Below are positions 1 to 5,355 of a DNA stretch of 10,606 nucleotides, piece after piece. The notes beneath the pieces were generated by a model. That model did not search any database. It worked only from the letters and a program-made list of their open reading frames with translations, and was not told the DNA's origin. Source of the DNA: Gammaproteobacteria bacterium (GTDB taxonomy: Bacteria; Pseudomonadota; Gammaproteobacteria; Pseudomonadales; Azotimanducaceae). Position 1 is the first letter of the stretch. Every line of letters begins with the position of its first letter. The position numbers were made by a program, and so were the translations under genes. Location: NCBI GenBank assembly GCA_002725095.1, contig PBQQ01000012.1, positions 16,967 to 27,572 on the forward strand, read 5' to 3'.

Positions 1-21
1 CTAGGACGGTGAGGAGATGTA

Positions 22-42
22 GGCGTTCACACGGTGGTCGCC
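22..42 (+). promoter_or_regulatory. Small stem-loop directly upstream of boxA
   Basis: GGCG (22-25) pairs with CGCC (39-42), and CAC (28-30) pairs with GTG (34-36) across a small internal loop, closing a 3-nt loop. The hairpin ends exactly where the boxA-like site starts. In E. coli rRNA leaders a boxB hairpin also precedes boxA, so the order is reminiscent. The stem is short and could be chance. Confidence 0.35.
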
Positions 43-54
43 AGTTCTTTAACA
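43..54 (+). promoter_or_regulatory. Candidate boxA (NusB-S10/NusE RNA-binding site)
   Basis: AGTTCTTTAACA at 43-54 differs from the E. coli rRNA-leader boxA TGCTCTTTAACA only at its first base and at the C/T-tolerant third base. boxA RNA is bound by NusB together with ribosomal protein S10, which is the same protein as NusE. The gene downstream in this leader encodes S10. In E. coli suhB a boxA beside the ribosome-binding site lets the Nus complex repress translation; here an AGGAG overlaps the 3' end of boxA (54-58) and is followed by an ATG. The site match is seen directly; autoregulation is inference. Confidence 0.6.
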
Positions 55-60
55 GGAGAA

Positions 61-114
61 ATGTCCGATACGGCGGTTTTGCTAGGCAAAACGTGGCCGT
101 TTGGGCGTAAATAG
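61..114 (+). CDS. Possible 17-residue leader peptide (uORF)
   Basis: ATG at 61 opens a reading frame for MSDTAVLLGKTWPFGRK, ending at TAG 112-114, 18 nt before the rpsJ start. An AGGAG lies at 54-58, but its spacer to the ATG is only 2 nt, shorter than normal, so initiation may be poor. The ORF covers the 70-100 hairpin, and a ribosome finishing it would stop close to the rpsJ Shine-Dalgarno (122-125), so it could melt the hairpin or couple translation to rpsJ. I recognise no homologue and no amino-acid run of the kind found in amino-acid attenuators. It may be a chance ORF. Confidence 0.3.
   Translation: MSDTAVLLGKTWPFGRK
70..100 (+). promoter_or_regulatory. Leader hairpin upstream of rpsJ
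   Basis: ACGGC (70-74) pairs with GCCGT (96-100) and GTTTTGC (76-82) pairs with GCAAAAC (86-92). The loop is TAG, and the two stems are separated by a 1x3 internal loop. The 12 base pairs make a solid structure 32 nt upstream of the rpsJ start. No U-tract follows, so it is not an intrinsic terminator. It lies inside the candidate uORF. Confidence 0.55.
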
Positions 115-132
115 ATTGGGTGGAGTTAGTCC

Positions 133-444
133 GTGCAAAATCAGCGTATCCGCATTCGCTTGAAAGCTTTTGATCATCGTTTGATTGATGTGTCGACCAA
201 AGAAATCGTCGATACGGCAAAGCGCACCGGAGCTCAAGTTAAGGGACCGATTCCATTGCCAACGCGGAAAGAGCGTTACACGATTTTGGTATCGCCCCAC
301 GTTAATAAGGACGCGCGTGATCAATACGAAATACGCACCCATAAACGTCTCCTAGATATCGTAGAGCCAACAGAAAAAACAGTCGATGCGTTGATGAAAC
401 TCGACCTCGCTGCTGGCGTAGAAGTACAGATTAGTTTGAATTAA
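133..444 (+). CDS. rpsJ: Small ribosomal subunit protein S10 (NusE)
   Basis: The 103-residue protein matches the E. coli length exactly and is near-identical in the diagnostic stretches MQNQRIRIRLKAFDHRLID, GPIPLPTRKER, SPHVNKDARDQYEIRTH and the C-terminal DLAAGVEVQIS. S10 sits in the head of the 30S subunit. As NusE it also binds NusB and boxA RNA and links RNA polymerase-bound NusG to the leading ribosome. The start is GTG at 133, preceded by GGAG (122-125) with a 7-nt spacer; the N-terminus aligns with E. coli there, so no other start is needed. It is the first gene of the operon and is separated from rplC by an unusually long structured spacer. Leader elements suggest control by boxA. Confidence 0.98.
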   Translation: MQNQRIRIRLKAFDHRLIDVSTKEIVDTAKRTGAQVKGPIPLPTRKERYTILVSPHVNKDARDQYEIRTHKRLLDIVEPTEKTVDALMKLDLAAGVEVQISLN

Positions 445-470
445 TTCGTGCTGAATAGGTTCAGCACGAA
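445..470 (+). promoter_or_regulatory. Perfect 11-bp stem-loop right after rpsJ stop
   Basis: TTCGTGCTGAA (445-455) and TTCAGCACGAA (460-470) are perfect inverted repeats around a TAGG loop, starting immediately after the rpsJ TAA. The sequence that follows is not a T-run (the nearest, TTTT, starts about 9 nt later), so this is a poor intrinsic terminator. It could be a processing or mRNA-stability element protecting the rpsJ 3' end, or part of a larger regulatory RNA. The repeat is seen directly; the role is inference. Confidence 0.7.
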
Positions 471-569
471 AGGACCTGTTTTGGCGGTTTGTCGACAGAC
501 AATCGCAAAATGAGGTCGCGACCAAAAGGCTCCGATAGGGAGCCGGCGAAAGGCGTTAGCCGGGTTCGT

Positions 570-634
570 CCTCCATATTGGATTGGAGGGGAGGCCCAGC
601 ACGCTTTGTTTTCTTGCGGGGCTTTGCGTTTTTT
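570..634 (+). terminator. Possible attenuator between rpsJ and rplC
   Basis: AGGCCC-A-GCA (592-601) can pair with TGC-G-GGGCTT (615-624), with one A/G mismatch and one G-U pair, around a 13-nt loop. A six-T run follows at 629-634. The four bases between stem and T-run make it an imperfect intrinsic terminator. Just upstream, CCTCC (570-574) can pair with either of two tandem GGAGG copies. Pairing with 585-589 leaves the terminator stem free, while pairing with 590-594 takes up its left arm. That alternative pairing resembles an antiterminator. Folding has not been computed. Confidence 0.35.
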
Positions 635-685
635 GAGCGTTGTCCTGCAGGTAGTACGTTAGACAGACGGATAGGATATAGACCA

Positions 686-1354
686 ATGGCACTTGGACTG
701 GTTGGTAAAAAAAGCGGAATGACGCGCATCTTCAACGAAGAAGGGGTATCTGTGCCGGTAACCGTAATCGAGGCGGAGCCGAATCGAATTACGCAAGTGA
801 AAAGCGTAGACACGGATGGCTATTCGGCGATTCAAGTAACCACTGGCGAGCGTCGCTTGAGCCGCGTGAGCAAGCCCATGGCGGGGCACTTTGCGAAAGC
901 TAGCTCGGGCGCAGGCCGCGGTCTTTGGGAATTCCGTGCTGATGCAGTGGAAGGATTAGACGTTGGCGGTGAACTTACCGTAGAGCAGTTTGCTGCCGGT
1001 CAGCAGGTCGATGTACAGGGTGTATCCAAGGGCAAGGGCTTTGCGGGCACGATTAAGCGCTGGAACTTCCGTGGCCAAGACAATACGCACGGCAACTCAA
1101 TTTCTCACCGAGCCCCAGGATCAATCGGTCAATGCCAAACCCCCGGTCGAGTATTCAAGGGCAAAAAAATGTCCGGTCAGATGGGTAACGTGCGAGTGAC
1201 CACGCAAAATTTAGAAATCGTAGAAGTCGATGTAGAACGCAACCTAATTATGGTCAAAGGCGCAGTGCCAGGCCCAGCGGGTGGCGATGTGTGTATACGT
1301 CCAGCTGTGAAGGGCGGTAGCCAAGGCGCTATTGCGGGCGGAGAAGGCGAATGA
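686..1354 (+). CDS. rplC: Large ribosomal subunit protein L3
   Basis: This 222-residue L3 begins MALGLVGKKSGMTRIF, the family's standard N-terminus. ATG 686 is preceded by AGGA (673-676) with a 9-nt spacer. L3 binds 23S rRNA early in assembly, and its long loop reaches the peptidyl-transferase centre. That loop is visible as HRAPGSIGQCQTPGRVFKG (about residues 141-159). Gln151 corresponds to the E. coli glutamine methylated by PrmB. Cys150 replaces the E. coli Asn149 residue linked to pleuromutilin resistance; from memory, pseudomonads also carry Cys there. The C-terminus has about 13 extra residues, Gly/Glu-rich, relative to the 209-residue E. coli protein. The gene overlaps rplD by 4 nt (ATGA), which favours coupled translation. 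Confidence 0.97.
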   Translation: MALGLVGKKSGMTRIFNEEGVSVPVTVIEAEPNRITQVKSVDTDGYSAIQVTTGERRLSRVSKPMAGHFAKASSGAGRGLWEFRADAVEGLDVGGELTVEQFAAGQQVDVQGVSKGKGFAGTIKRWNFRGQDNTHGNSISHRAPGSIGQCQTPGRVFKGKKMSGQMGNVRVTTQNLEIVEVDVERNLIMVKGAVPGPAGGDVCIRPAVKGGSQGAIAGGEGE

Positions 1355-1956
1355 ATTTAGATTTAGCAGTAAGCGGCGGCAGCGTCGAGTTGGCTGAAAC
1401 AGCCTTTGCGCGCGAATACAATGAGGCGCTGGTCCATCAGGTGGTGGTCGCGTTTATGGCAGCTGGGCGGCAGGGCTCTCGCGCGCAAAAGAATCGTTCA
1501 GCGGTCAGTGGCGGTGGCAAAAAGCCATGGCGTCAGAAAGGCACGGGCCGCGCACGCGCGGGCACTACGCGATCGCCAATTTGGCGCTCTGGCGGTGTGA
1601 CTTTCGCAGCACAACCGCAAGATCATTCCACTAAAGTGAACCGAAAAATGTACCGCGGAGCGTTGCGTTGCATCGTTTCTGAGCTGATTCGTCAGCAGCG
1701 GCTAGTGGCAGTGGAATCTTTTTCTGTGCAGGCACCAAAGACTAAAGCGCTGCTCGCTCAGTTGAAGGATCTTGAAATTTCAAACGCGCTTATCGTTACC
1801 GAGGAAGTGGACCAGAACTTGTTCCTCGCGGCGCGCAATGTCAAAGCTGTAGATGTGCGCGATGTGGACGCGATTGATCCTGTCAGCCTAATCAGTTATG
1901 ACAAAGTGCTGATTACCGTGCCCGCGTTGAAGAAACTGGAAGAGGTGCTGGCATGA
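1351..1956 (+). CDS. rplD: Large ribosomal subunit protein L4
   Basis: The 201-residue protein is the same length as E. coli L4 and shares NEALVHQVVVA, KKPWRQKGTGRARAG, SPIWRSGGVTFA and the C-terminal DVRDVDAIDPVSL. L4 has a globular surface domain and an extended loop (about residues 40-95) that lines the exit-tunnel constriction. Lys63, whose change gives macrolide resistance in E. coli, is present. In E. coli L4 is also the autogenous repressor of the S10 operon and a regulator of RNase E. Whether it represses here is open, because the leader does not look like the E. coli target. ATG 1351 overlaps the rplC stop, and GGAG (1340-1343) lies inside rplC. It overlaps rplW by 4 nt. Confidence 0.98.
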   Translation: MNLDLAVSGGSVELAETAFAREYNEALVHQVVVAFMAAGRQGSRAQKNRSAVSGGGKKPWRQKGTGRARAGTTRSPIWRSGGVTFAAQPQDHSTKVNRKMYRGALRCIVSELIRQQRLVAVESFSVQAPKTKALLAQLKDLEISNALIVTEEVDQNLFLAARNVKAVDVRDVDAIDPVSLISYDKVLITVPALKKLEEVLA

Positions 1957-2249
1957 ACCAAGAACGTATTTATACCGTTTTGCGTGAACCGCACATCTCA
2001 GAAAAAGTCTCTGTGTTGGGCGATTTGGCTAACCAATACGCGTTCAAAGTGGCGCCTGATGCAACTCGAGCAGAGGTTCGGGAAGCGGTAGAAACCATTT
2101 TTAAGGTATCTGTTACCAAAGTTACCACTGCGAACGTCAAGGGTAAGGTCAAGCGCAATGCACGAGGCATTACGCGTAAAAAGAATTGGAAGAAGGCTTA
2201 CGTAACAGTGGTCGAAGGTCAAGAAATCGACTTCATGGTTACGGAATAA
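1953..2249 (+). CDS. rplW: Large ribosomal subunit protein L23
   Basis: This 98-residue protein matches L23 (100 residues in E. coli): VLREPHISEK at the N-terminus, VKGKVKR in the extended loop and WKKAYVTVVEGQEIDF near the end. L23 lies at the polypeptide exit of the 50S subunit and is the docking site for trigger factor, SRP and the Sec translocon. Glu17 in HISEK corresponds to E. coli Glu18, the key trigger-factor contact. The ATG overlaps the rplD stop (ATGA, 1953-1956), with GAGG at 1942-1945 giving a 7-nt spacer, so translation is probably coupled to L4. Nothing unusual is visible. Confidence 0.97.
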   Translation: MNQERIYTVLREPHISEKVSVLGDLANQYAFKVAPDATRAEVREAVETIFKVSVTKVTTANVKGKVKRNARGITRKKNWKKAYVTVVEGQEIDFMVTE

Positions 2250-2261
2250 GGGAACAGCGCA

Positions 2262-3089
2262 ATGGCAGTTGTAAAAACCAAACCAACCTCAGCAGGACGC
2301 CGTTTTGTCGTTAAGGTTGTTGATTCTGAATTGCATAAAGGTGCCCCGCATAAGGCGCTGCTGAGTAAGCAAAACAGTACGGGTGGCCGTAATAATGCCG
2401 GGCGCATTACCACCCGGCACCGTGGTGGCGGCCATAAGCAGCATTATCGCTTGATTGATTGGAAGCGCACAAAGGATGGTGTTCCGGCAACTGTAGAGCG
2501 TCTCGAATACGACCCCAACCGCACTGCCAACATCGCATTGTTGAAGTATGCGGATGGCGAGCGTCGCTACATTATCGCGCCAAAAGGCGTTAGTGCAGGA
2601 GACGAATTGATGAGTGGTGGTAGCGCCCCAATTCGTTCCGGTAACACTTTAGCGTTGCGCAATATCCCAGTAGGTAGCGTGATCCACTGTGTAGAGCTCA
2701 AGCCTGGTAAGGGCGCACAGATGGTGCGGAGTGCCGGAGGTTCATGTCAGTTGGTAGCGCGTGAAGGCACATATGCGACTTTGCGCATGCGCTCTGGCGA
2801 AATGCGCCGTGTGTTAAGCGAATGTCGCGCAACGCTCGGAGAAGTAGGTAACAGTGAACATAACCTGCGGTCCCTTGGTAAAGCCGGAGCGAATCGCTGG
2901 CGCGGCAAGCGTCCAACGGTGCGGGGCGTAGCCATGAATCCTGTCGATCACCCGCATGGTGGTGGTGAGGGTAAGACGTCGGGTGGACGTCATCCGGTAT
3001 CGCCATGGGGCATGCCTACAAAAGGTTTCAAGACCCGCAAGAATAAGCGTACCGACGGGCTCATCGTGCGTCGGCGCGGCAAGCGCTAG
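2262..3089 (+). CDS. rplB: Large ribosomal subunit protein L2
   Basis: The 275-residue protein is a full-length L2 (273 in E. coli). L2 is one of the most conserved ribosomal proteins; it anchors 23S rRNA domains, joins the subunits and supports peptidyl transfer. Visible hallmarks are GGRNNAGRITTRHRGGGHKQ near residues 41-60, the NPVDHPHGGGEG motif near 226-237 and the basic C-terminus IVRRRGKR. His230 counts from the initiator Met and corresponds to E. coli His229, important for peptidyl-transferase activity. ATG 2262 follows AAGGGA (2248-2253) with an 8-nt spacer, 12 nt after rplW. A 50-nt spacer with a small hairpin follows. Confidence 0.98.
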   Translation: MAVVKTKPTSAGRRFVVKVVDSELHKGAPHKALLSKQNSTGGRNNAGRITTRHRGGGHKQHYRLIDWKRTKDGVPATVERLEYDPNRTANIALLKYADGERRYIIAPKGVSAGDELMSGGSAPIRSGNTLALRNIPVGSVIHCVELKPGKGAQMVRSAGGSCQLVAREGTYATLRMRSGEMRRVLSECRATLGEVGNSEHNLRSLGKAGANRWRGKRPTVRGVAMNPVDHPHGGGEGKTSGGRHPVSPWGMPTKGFKTRKNKRTDGLIVRRRGKR

Positions 3090-3126
3090 CGGTAAATAAA
3101 GAGATTTGCTGAGCAAAAACGGTAAA
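3090..3126 (+). repeat. Short hairpin flanked by CGGTAAA direct repeats
   Basis: In the 50-nt rplB-rpsS spacer, TTTGC (3105-3109) pairs with GCAAA (3113-3117) around a TGA loop. CGGTAAA occurs on both sides, at 3090-3096 and 3120-3126. The stem core resembles the leader hairpin before rpsJ (TTTTGC-TAG-GCAAAA), and both precede a gene with a GTG start. With only 5 bp this may be chance. Confidence 0.3.
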
Positions 3127-3139
3127 CGGAGAAAGCTAA

Positions 3140-3415
3140 GTGCCACGATCATTATTTAAAGGGCCATTCGTCGACACTCACTTGCTGAAGAAGGTGGAGA
3201 CGGCTGTGGCTAACAATGAGCGTCGACCGATTAAGACTTGGTCGCGTCGCTCAATGGTGATGCCCGAAATGGTTGGCCTAACCATCGCTATACATAATGG
3301 CAGACAGCACGTTCCGGTATTGATCAACGAAGATATGGTTGGACACAAGCTGGGCGAATTTGCGCCTACCCGTACGTACCGTGGTCATGCGGCCGACAAG
3401 AAAGCCAAGCGTTAA
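3140..3415 (+). CDS. rpsS: Small ribosomal subunit protein S19
   Basis: The 91-residue protein matches S19 (92 in E. coli) nearly throughout: MPRSLFKGPFVD, TWSRRSMVMPEMVGLTIAIH, NGRQHVPV and the C-terminal GHKLGEFAPTRTYRGHAADK. S19 sits at the top of the 30S head with S13 and contributes to the intersubunit bridges and the A-site side. Translation starts at GTG 3140, eight nucleotides after GGAG (3128-3131). The alignment demands Met-Pro-Arg-Ser here and no in-frame ATG precedes it in that context. Together with rpsJ it is one of two GTG-started genes in the window. Confidence 0.97.
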   Translation: MPRSLFKGPFVDTHLLKKVETAVANNERRPIKTWSRRSMVMPEMVGLTIAIHNGRQHVPVLINEDMVGHKLGEFAPTRTYRGHAADKKAKR

Positions 3416-3441
3416 GTCAGCAAGGGCTATAGAGGAAGAAA

Positions 3442-3774
3442 ATGCAAGTCAGTGCAATTGCCAAACGTCTACAGATTTCGCCGCAAAAGGTGCGTCTGGT
3501 AGCCGATCAGGTACGCGGAAAGCCAGTCGCCGATGCGCTGGACATTTTGAATTTCAGCACGCGCAAAGGCGCGATACTGGTGCGCAAGACGGTTGAGTCT
3601 GCGATTGCCAATGCGGAACACAACGAGGGTGCCGATGTAGATGATCTGCGAATAGCGGAAATTTATGTGAACGAAGGCATGACGATGAAACGTATTCGTC
3701 CACGCGCCAAGGGGCGGGCGGATCGTATTTTTAAGCGTAGCTGTCACATTACCGTGACGGTTTCGGACAGCTAA
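3442..3774 (+). CDS. rplV: Large ribosomal subunit protein L22
   Basis: At 110 residues this equals E. coli L22 in length and shares SPQKVRLVAD, SAIANAEHNEGAD and MKRIRPRAKGRADRI. L22 has a globular domain on the 50S surface near the exit and a long beta-hairpin (about residues 78-98) reaching the tunnel constriction opposite L4. Met82-Lys83-Arg84, the triplet whose loss gives erythromycin resistance in E. coli, is intact. The first ten residues differ from E. coli, as is common in this family. ATG 3442 follows AGAGGA (3431-3436). The gene lies 26 nt after rpsS and 12 nt before rpsC. Confidence 0.97.
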   Translation: MQVSAIAKRLQISPQKVRLVADQVRGKPVADALDILNFSTRKGAILVRKTVESAIANAEHNEGADVDDLRIAEIYVNEGMTMKRIRPRAKGRADRIFKRSCHITVTVSDS

Positions 3775-3786
3775 AAAGAGAAGACT

Positions 3787-4449
3787 ATGGGTCAGAAAGT
3801 ACATCCAACAGGTATTAGGCTTGGCATTGTTAAAGACCACACTTCGGTTTGGTTTGCTGACAAAAAGAAGTATTCCGAATACCTGCTCAATGACATAGAA
3901 GTGCGTGATTTTTTGCGTAAGCGTCTGGCCGATGCGTCGGTTTCGCGTATTGAGATTGAGCGTCCTTCGCAGACAGCGAAGGTGACGATTCATACTGCAC
4001 GGCCGGGTATCGTCATTGGTAAGAAGGGCGAGGATGTCGAGCGTTTGCGAGCAAAGCTGTCCTCCATTATGGGCGTGCCTGTTCATGTAAACATTGAGGA
4101 AATCCGTAAACCCGAGTTGGATGCAGCGCTCGTTGCGCAAAATGTTGCGCAGCAGCTAGAGCGGCGTGTGCAATTTCGTCGGGCAATGCGTCGTGTGATT
4201 CAAAATGCCATGCGGCTAGGCGCTGAGGGCATAAAAGTGCGCGTTGCGGGTCGTTTAGGCGGTGCCGAAATCGCGCGTTCCGAGGTCTATCACGAAGGGC
4301 GTGTGCCGTTGCATACCCTGCGAGCGGATATTGATTACGCGACATGGGAAGCAGAGACCACTTACGGAATTTTAGGCATCAAGGTTTGGATCTTTAAAGG
4401 TGAAATTATTGGGCCTCAGGAAACGGCGCAGAGCTCCCAACAGGCTTAA
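3787..4449 (+). CDS. rpsC: Small ribosomal subunit protein S3
   Basis: This 220-residue S3 begins MGQKVHPTGIRLGI. It contains the type-II KH domain with the GKKG loop (residues 78-81, in GIVIGKKGEDVE), followed by the C-terminal domain with GRLGGAEIAR, EGRVPLHTLRADIDY and GIKVWIFKGE. S3 is in the 30S head and, with S4 and S5, forms the mRNA entry pore. Arg131, Arg132 and Arg135 in FRRAMRR match the basic residues (Arg131, Arg132, Lys135) implicated in ribosomal helicase activity in E. coli. It lacks the Lys/Gln-rich tail of the 233-residue E. coli protein and ends QSSQQA. A modest AAGAGAAG precedes the ATG. Confidence 0.98.
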   Translation: MGQKVHPTGIRLGIVKDHTSVWFADKKKYSEYLLNDIEVRDFLRKRLADASVSRIEIERPSQTAKVTIHTARPGIVIGKKGEDVERLRAKLSSIMGVPVHVNIEEIRKPELDAALVAQNVAQQLERRVQFRRAMRRVIQNAMRLGAEGIKVRVAGRLGGAEIARSEVYHEGRVPLHTLRADIDYATWEAETTYGILGIKVWIFKGEIIGPQETAQSSQQA

Positions 4450-4470
4450 CGATAAGGTTTAAGTGCGAAA

Positions 4471-4884
4471 ATGTTACAACCAAAACGTACAAAATTTAGA
4501 AAGCAACACAAAGGTCGCAACCGTGGGCTAGCCTTGCGTGGGAGTCGTGTGAGCTTTGGTGAATATGGGCTAAAAGCCGTGGGCCGTGGGCGTTTAACTG
4601 CTCGGCAAATAGAGGCGGGTCGTCGAGCTATGACGCGTCGTATACGACGTGGCGGGAAGATCTGGATTCGAGTCTTTCCTGATAAGCCGATCACTAAGAA
4701 GCCGCTTGAAGTTCGGCAGGGTAAAGGCAAGGGCAGTGTTGAGTATTGGGTCGCGCTCGTACAGCCCGGCAAGGTGCTCTATGAAATGCAGGGCGTTCCA
4801 GAGGATGTAGCCCGAGAAGCGTTGACGTTGGCGGCTGCAAAGCTGCCTTTTAAGACAGTATTTGTTAAGCGGACGGCAATGTAA
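4471..4884 (+). CDS. rplP: Large ribosomal subunit protein L16
   Basis: The 137-residue protein matches L16 (136 in E. coli): MLQPKRTKFRKQHKGRN, FGEYGLKAVGRGRLTARQIE, then GKGKGSVEYWVALVQPGKVL and AAAKLPFKT. L16 binds 23S rRNA beside the A-site tRNA elbow and joins late in 50S assembly. Arg82 in VRQGKGKG corresponds to E. coli Arg81, the residue hydroxylated by RoxA (YcfD). One extra residue near position 23 shifts the numbering. The only Shine-Dalgarno-like sequence (TAAGG, 4453-4457) is 13 nt from the ATG, so initiation may depend on coupling with rpsC. The stop overlaps the rpmC start as TAATG. Confidence 0.97.
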   Translation: MLQPKRTKFRKQHKGRNRGLALRGSRVSFGEYGLKAVGRGRLTARQIEAGRRAMTRRIRRGGKIWIRVFPDKPITKKPLEVRQGKGKGSVEYWVALVQPGKVLYEMQGVPEDVAREALTLAAAKLPFKTVFVKRTAM

Positions 4885-5075
4885 TGAAAGCCACGGATCT
4901 AAGAACAAAGAGTGTAGAAGAACTGCAGGCGGAAGTTTTACGTTTGCGTAAAGAACACTTTGCGTTGCGTATGCAGCGAGCGAGCGGACAACTTGGACAG
5001 CCGCATCTTTTAAAAGAAGTGCGTCGTGATATCGCGCGTGCAAAAACCATAATGCAGGAGTCGTCGGATGTCTGA
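4884..5075 (+). CDS. rpmC: Large ribosomal subunit protein L29
   Basis: This is a 63-residue protein, the length of E. coli L29, with MKATDLRTKSVEELQAEV and the conserved FALRMQRASGQLGQPHLLKEVRRD split over two helices. L29 is a small alpha-helical protein next to L23 at the tunnel exit. The ATG shares its first A with the last base of the rplP stop, and there is no strong Shine-Dalgarno, so reinitiation by ribosomes ending rplP is likely. Its last 8 nt overlap the start of rpsQ. Confidence 0.95.
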   Translation: MKATDLRTKSVEELQAEVLRLRKEHFALRMQRASGQLGQPHLLKEVRRDIARAKTIMQESSDV

Positions 5076-5349
5076 GACAGAAGTGCAAGCCGAGGCGAAA
5101 AATCCGCGGGCTGTATCTGGCGTAGTGGTCAGTGATCGGATGTCGAAATCGATAACGGTAAAAGTCGAGCGTCGAGTCAAGCATCCGGTATACGGAAAGT
5201 TCGTTCGCAAGTCGACCAAGATACATGCGCACGATGAACAAAATGATTGTCAGGTCGGCGATACCGTGACAGTGGTTGAGTGTCGACCGATTTCAAAGAC
5301 CAAAACGTGGATGCTGCAGAGCATCGACGTGCGAGCCACCGGAGTCTAA
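5068..5349 (+). CDS. rpsQ: Small ribosomal subunit protein S17
   Basis: This 93-residue S17 has the OB-fold core GVVVSDRMSKSITVKVER, VKHPVYGKFVRKSTKIHAHDE and VVECRPISKTKTW. S17 is a primary 16S rRNA-binding protein of the 30S body. About eight extra residues (MSETEVQAEAKNPRA) precede the core relative to the 84-residue E. coli protein. ATG 5068 is supported by AGGAG (5056-5060) with a 7-nt spacer inside rpmC, and there is no alternative ATG before the core. It is the last gene of the classical S10 operon, but rplN follows after only 6 nt. Confidence 0.96.
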   Translation: MSETEVQAEAKNPRAVSGVVVSDRMSKSITVKVERRVKHPVYGKFVRKSTKIHAHDEQNDCQVGDTVTVVECRPISKTKTWMLQSIDVRATGV

Positions 5350-5355
5350 TTAGCC

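Larger units (their letters stand above)
1..132 (+). promoter_or_regulatory. S10 operon 5' leader (partial at left edge)
   Basis: This is the untranslated region before rpsJ, open at the left edge, so the promoter and the upstream neighbour are not visible. I see no convincing sigma-70 promoter and no tail of tuf or another recognisable gene. It contains, in order, a small hairpin (22-42), a boxA-like site (43-54), an AGGAG (54-58), a possible 17-codon ORF (61-114), a 12-bp hairpin (70-100) and the rpsJ Shine-Dalgarno GGAG (122-125). In E. coli the S10 leader is the target of L4, which controls both transcription and translation of the operon. The hairpin layout here does not obviously reproduce that L4-responsive structure. 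Confidence 0.75.
445..685 (+). other. Structured 241-nt rpsJ-rplC spacer
   Basis: The spacer holds a series of stem-loops. These are the 445-470 hairpin, TTGTC/GACAA (489-493/498-502), a GGTCGCGACC palindrome (514-523), GGCTCC/GGAGCC (528-533/539-544), CCGGC/GCCGG (543-547/559-563, overlapping the previous one by 2 nt), CCTCCA/TGGAGG (570-575/584-589) and a terminator-like stem (592-624) followed by six Ts (629-634). In E. coli this intergenic gap is only a few tens of nucleotides. No coding potential is convincing here: the frame of rplC stays open back to a TTG at 578, but L3 proteins begin at the MALGLVGKK start at 686. Confidence 0.6.

Noticed and set aside
11..22. GAGGAG followed directly by ATG-TAG, a minimal start-stop ORF
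   Set aside because: The spacer between the purine stretch and ATG is zero, so initiation is unlikely; probably chance.
445..480. Intrinsic terminator ending rpsJ
   Set aside because: The 11-bp hairpin is perfect, but AAGGACCTG rather than a T-run follows it on the + strand, and no T-run lies on the other side for the - strand.
578..685. 36-codon upstream extension of L3 from TTG 578
   Set aside because: L3 proteins start at MxxGLVGKK, and ATG 686 has its own AGGA. The extension is Arg/Phe-rich and falls in the structured spacer.
1140..1155. Cys in place of Asn in the L3 GQNQ motif as an unusual resistance change
   Set aside because: As far as I recall, GQCQTPG is normal in pseudomonad-type L3 proteins, so it is a lineage trait rather than a novelty.
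3469..4140. Antisense open frame of about 223 codons over rplV and rpsC
   Set aside because: It lies wholly opposite two certain genes, shows no recognisable domain and reads as a by-product of their codon pattern.
4594..5241. Antisense open frame of about 215 codons over rplP, rpmC and rpsQ
   Set aside because: It is opposite three certain genes, has no recognisable similarity, and spans their overlapping junctions; it is a shadow frame.
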